Shown here piece after piece: positions 61,618 through 64,000 of a stretch of DNA of 64,000 bases. The translations under genes were made by a program, and so were the position numbers. This DNA comes from Sulfolobales archaeon (lineage in GTDB: Archaea; Thermoproteota; Thermoprotei_A; Sulfolobales; AG1): contig JAVZPJ010000005.1 of NCBI GenBank assembly GCA_038881635.1, positions 82,335-146,334 on the forward strand, written 5' to 3'. Below the pieces are notes generated by a model that ran no database searches, had not been told where the DNA came from, and saw only the letters and a list, made by a program, of their open reading frames with translations. Each line of letters begins with the position of its first letter. The first letter of the stretch is position 1.

Positions 61618-63969
61618 ATGAGGAGAAATCTGATTCTAACTTTGGTTCTGCTAACCTTAGCCTTAGGTCTAACGATGCCCTCAGCCTCACCTCAGCTTGG
61701 GCTACCTGCACAACTGCCACCTCCACCACCGCCTCCAACGCCACCACCGACTCCCACTCCAATTCCCACTCCTACGCCCACCCCAACCCCAACGCCACCT
61801 CCACCACCGCCTCCAACGCCACCACCGACTCCCACTCCAATTCCCACTCCTACGCCCACCCCAACCCCAACGCCACCTCCACCACCGCCTCCAACGCCAC
61901 CACCGACTCCCACTCCAATTCCCACTCCTACGCCCACCCCAACCCCAACGCCACCTCCACCACCGCCTCCAACGCCACCATCACTTTCTGAGATATCTCT
62001 TGTAGGAGCTTCATTTGCTATTCCTGAGACGCTGAAGGATAATGTATCCTCGTATAGGAACTCGATTCCAGGTGATATTATTAGAATGCTGCCGATTGGT
62101 TTGCCTTCAGAGTTCTTCTTGCTTGCGACTAATGAAAGCCTCTACCTGGTTTTTGCTGAGCAGAGTGATAAGGGTTTGGCGAGGGTGGAGGGCTGGCTTT
62201 TGCCAGTGTCTATCAAGCTTGCGGGTTTAGATATAGCTGTTGTTGTTGCTAAGAATGTTAGCTTTGTGAAAGAAGGTTTGCCAACAACTCTTAACGAGAT
62301 CTTGGCAAATCCAGAGGCTTATAGGTTCAAGCTTGTTAAGATCGAAGCTTATAGAAAGCAGATTTCAATACTCTATGATCCGGATGAACCGCCGTATATA
62401 GTGCTTCCGCTGACGATAGGATATCTCTCTGAGAAACTTGTTGAGCCAATGAAAATTGTTCGTGGAGTTTTGGAGAAGGTTAGAGATGTTACCTTTAATA
62501 TCAGTGATGAAGTTATAAGAGATCTCTTGAGCTTTAGAGAGCCTCGAGTAATTTGGGTCTTTAACTTCGAGTATGAGTACTGGTATGATTCTAGGGTTGT
62601 GACTAATGGAATAGTGATCCCATCTAGCCATCCGATATTCGCATTGTTTGAGCGATCTATGCCGGTTCTAGGAAGGTTTCTCAATATTAGCGGTCCGGTG
62701 ATGCTCTATGATGTTAAAACCGATCTACTTTATGATGAGAATGTGAGGTCTGTGGCGGAGTTGAAGGAGAAGAGTGAAGAATATCTCGGTAAGGTGGTTA
62801 AGTTGACTGCGAATTTATATGGTGGCTATATTAGTGTTCAAGAGGTTATAAAGCGTGGCGCTCCTTGTGATGAGAATAAGGCTTATATCCCAGATGTTGG
62901 ATGCGTATATCTTGTGATCGATGTAAGACTTGATGGGTTTGTTGCATGGAATAATGTGAGTGTGCCTCCGAAATCTAATGAGCTTCTGCTTGTAGCTGGT
63001 GTCTCAAGTTTTCATCAGGATGTGCCGTTTATCAGGGTTTCTGGAGTTTTTGAGATAATTGGTAGGGTTGTTTCGACGAGGGAGTTGGGTGATTCTCTGC
63101 CTGAGGAGGTTGCTCTGATAATCTATAGTTCTAGGAAAGTAGGTGAGATAGATTTTGAGAAGCTTGCTACCCGGTTTAAGGAGGAGGTTGAGAAGTGGGT
63201 GGGAGAGCTTTTCTGGAATCTCCAGGATTTCTATATGTATCAGAAGCCGCCTGAGATACCGTTTAAGGTTCCGAGTAAGGTTTTCTGGCCGAAAGCTCCG
63301 ATCTTTGTTACCACGCCTAGAGAACTTCCTGAGATAGTTGTTAATAGAAGCTTCATGGTTTGGATTGATATGGTTGATACTCCTATTAATCTGAGTATAG
63401 ATAACTCTATTATTTCGAATATATCTATAATCTTGAGAGAAGTGGTGAGGAATGTCACAATATACTTCGAGAAGCTTTTTGATAAGCCTTCTAATATACC
63501 TAGTCCGCCGGGTTTTGTTTACGCTTATCATAGGATTGATGTGAATGCTCCTGAAAACTCTATCGAGAAGGCGAATATAACATTCTGGGTTTTAAAGGAG
63601 TGGCTAGCAACTCATGGAGTTGCTAAAGATGACATAGCTATGCTCAGATACCATAATGGTGAGTGGTTGAGACTTCCAACCAGGGTTGTAGGTGAGAATG
63701 CAACTCACTTCGAATTCACGGCTGAAACCTCCGGCTTCTCAATATTTGCAATAACAGCGATCAAGCCTACAATAACTACAACACCTACAACAACAACCAC
63801 ACCCCTCACAACCGAGACAACCACAGCAACACCAGTAAAAACCGAGACAATAACTGTAAGAGAAACCGCAGAACTACCACTAATAACCTGGAGCGCGATA
63901 GCAATCACGTTAGGAGTCCTAGCCTTGAGCATAGGCTTATACATGTATAAGAAGAGACGCGTACAATAA
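61618..63969 (+). CDS. Pro/Thr-rich cell-surface protein with PGF-pre-PGF-like domain and C-terminal anchor
   Basis: A 783-residue secreted and membrane-anchored protein. A signal peptide (residues 1-25) is followed by a Pro/Thr/Ile stalk made of a 26-residue unit repeated three times (34-121) and large beta-rich domains (about 122-630). Near 640-718, ENSIEKANITFWVLKEW through YHNGEWLRLPTRVVGENATHFEFTAETSGFSIFAI matches the archaeal PGF-pre-PGF pattern. A Thr-rich stalk, a membrane helix (WSAIAITLGVLALSIGLYMY) and KKRRVQ end the protein. Probably a wall or S-layer associated protein. The 24-nt repeat D begins 7 nt after its stop. Confidence 0.85.
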   Translation: MRRNLILTLVLLTLALGLTMPSASPQLGLPAQLPPPPPPPTPPPTPTPIPTPTPTPTPTPPPPPPPTPPPTPTPIPTPTPTPTPTPPPPPPPTPPPTPTPIPTPTPTPTPTPPPPPPPTPPSLSEISLVGASFAIPETLKDNVSSYRNSIPGDIIRMLPIGLPSEFFLLATNESLYLVFAEQSDKGLARVEGWLLPVSIKLAGLDIAVVVAKNVSFVKEGLPTTLNEILANPEAYRFKLVKIEAYRKQISILYDPDEPPYIVLPLTIGYLSEKLVEPMKIVRGVLEKVRDVTFNISDEVIRDLLSFREPRVIWVFNFEYEYWYDSRVVTNGIVIPSSHPIFALFERSMPVLGRFLNISGPVMLYDVKTDLLYDENVRSVAELKEKSEEYLGKVVKLTANLYGGYISVQEVIKRGAPCDENKAYIPDVGCVYLVIDVRLDGFVAWNNVSVPPKSNELLLVAGVSSFHQDVPFIRVSGVFEIIGRVVSTRELGDSLPEEVALIIYSSRKVGEIDFEKLATRFKEEVEKWVGELFWNLQDFYMYQKPPEIPFKVPSKVFWPKAPIFVTTPRELPEIVVNRSFMVWIDMVDTPINLSIDNSIISNISIILREVVRNVTIYFEKLFDKPSNIPSPPGFVYAYHRIDVNAPENSIEKANITFWVLKEWLATHGVAKDDIAMLRYHNGEWLRLPTRVVGENATHFEFTAETSGFSIFAITAIKPTITTTPTTTTTPLTTETTTATPVKTETITVRETAELPLITWSAIAITLGVLALSIGLYMYKKRRVQ
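61717..61980 (+). repeat. 78-bp tandem repeat, three full units plus 30 bp
   Basis: Units at 61717-61794, 61795-61872 and 61873-61950 look identical base for base; a partial fourth ends at 61980. Each encodes 26 residues: seven Pro, Thr, three Pro, then alternating Thr/Pro with one Ile. It is C-rich on the coding strand and open in several frames, so overlapping frames there are artefacts. Confidence 0.95.
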
Positions 63970-63976
63970 CACCTTC

Positions 63977-64000
63977 CTTTCAGTCTTTTCTTATTGCTTC
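63977..64000 (+). repeat. 24-nt repeat, exact copy D at the window edge
   Basis: Identical to copy B and occupying the last 24 bases of the window. If a CRISPR array follows, this would be its terminal repeat; the minus-strand form carries the GAAAG end. Confidence 0.85.

Noticed and set aside
61614..62005. Additional long plus-strand frames and a minus-strand Gly/Val-rich frame across the 78-bp repeat
   Set aside because: They are by-products of a C-rich repeat whose period is divisible by 3. Only the frame with a signal peptide and long downstream domains is real.
53561..63976. A CRISPR array inside the window
   Set aside because: Same-orientation copies are 3-4 kb apart, not 60-70 bp, and no cas gene is present. 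They are solitary repeats as far as this window shows.
53718..64000. Insertion sequence or transposase gene in the island
   Set aside because: No transposase, integrase or tnpB-like frame could be recognised, and no tRNA attachment site was found.

Overview
The window is a dense chromosomal segment of a thermophilic archaeon of the phylum Thermoproteota (Crenarchaeota). The evidence is an archaeal RNA polymerase (Rpo3, Rpo4 and Rpo10 genes), TBP, PCNA, ATP-dependent DNA ligase, aRF1, GatD/GatE, eukaryote-type ribosomal proteins (eL18, eL21, eL37), LSm, and a CdvB/ESCRT-III protein. The Cdv-type protein argues against Thermoproteales and fits a Desulfurococcales/Acidilobales/Fervidicoccales/Sulfolobales-type lineage; genus and order cannot be fixed from the sequence alone. 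Coding strands are purine-rich, with AGA the dominant Arg codon. Genes inside operons carry strong GGTGAT-type Shine-Dalgarno sites, whereas several first genes look leaderless or nearly so, with a TATA box about 30 nt before the start.

Layout. 0-9.5 kb: a membrane glycosyltransferase, a DUF2070 membrane protein, a YbaK-type editing protein, the TldD/TldE protease pair and a GH38 alpha-mannosidase. 9.5-13.6 kb: a threonine-catabolism group (threonine dehydrogenase, a class II glutamine amidotransferase, Kbl) and a predicted kinase. 13.6-16.7 kb (minus strand): marC and the conserved eL21-rpo4-DUF655-ksgA operon. 16.7-22.5 kb: a possible structured RNA, the broken remnant of an ABC sugar-binding protein, a zinc protein, an Lrp regulator, PCNA, DNA ligase and a PUA protein. 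22.5-28 kb: CoA transferase, DUF1641 plus a sulfide:quinone-reductase-like flavoprotein, aldo/keto reductase and a geranylgeranyl-reductase-like flavoprotein. 28-37 kb: gatD-gatE, tbp, cdvB, aRF1, serS and a MIP18-like protein. 37-46.8 kb: acyl-CoA dehydrogenase, a PMT-type glycosyltransferase, eL37-LSm, two small DNA-binding-type proteins, aspS, a sugar nucleotidyltransferase, citrate synthase and a dolichol-phosphate-mannose-synthase-like protein. 47-53 kb (minus strand): the ribosomal/RNA polymerase operon rps13-rps4-rps11-rpo3-rpl18e-rpl13-rps9-rpo10-rps2 followed by secY.

53.5-64 kb is different in character: a run of extracytoplasmic genes (membrane-anchored CAP/SCP-domain protein, a large pyrolysin-like subtilase, a small two-TM protein, and a Pro/Thr-rich surface protein with a 78-bp tandem repeat). 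The intergenic gaps here carry copies of a 24-nt sequence with the look of a crenarchaeal CRISPR repeat (its minus-strand form ends in CTGAAAG). Two exact and two diverged copies lie in one orientation and two more diverged copies lie inverted, making two repeat-hairpin-inverted-repeat units. One exact copy occupies the last 24 bases of the window. Whether these are relics or outposts of a CRISPR array, termini of a small non-autonomous element, or a shared 3'-end signal is the main open question.

Other points of note: the eL37 gene has no canonical start codon but has a strong Shine-Dalgarno site in front of an ATC codon; the glutamine amidotransferase start can be placed at a TTG just before its nucleophile Cys; two convergent gene pairs overlap tail to tail; and the rpo10-rps2 junction lacks rpoK and enolase genes.
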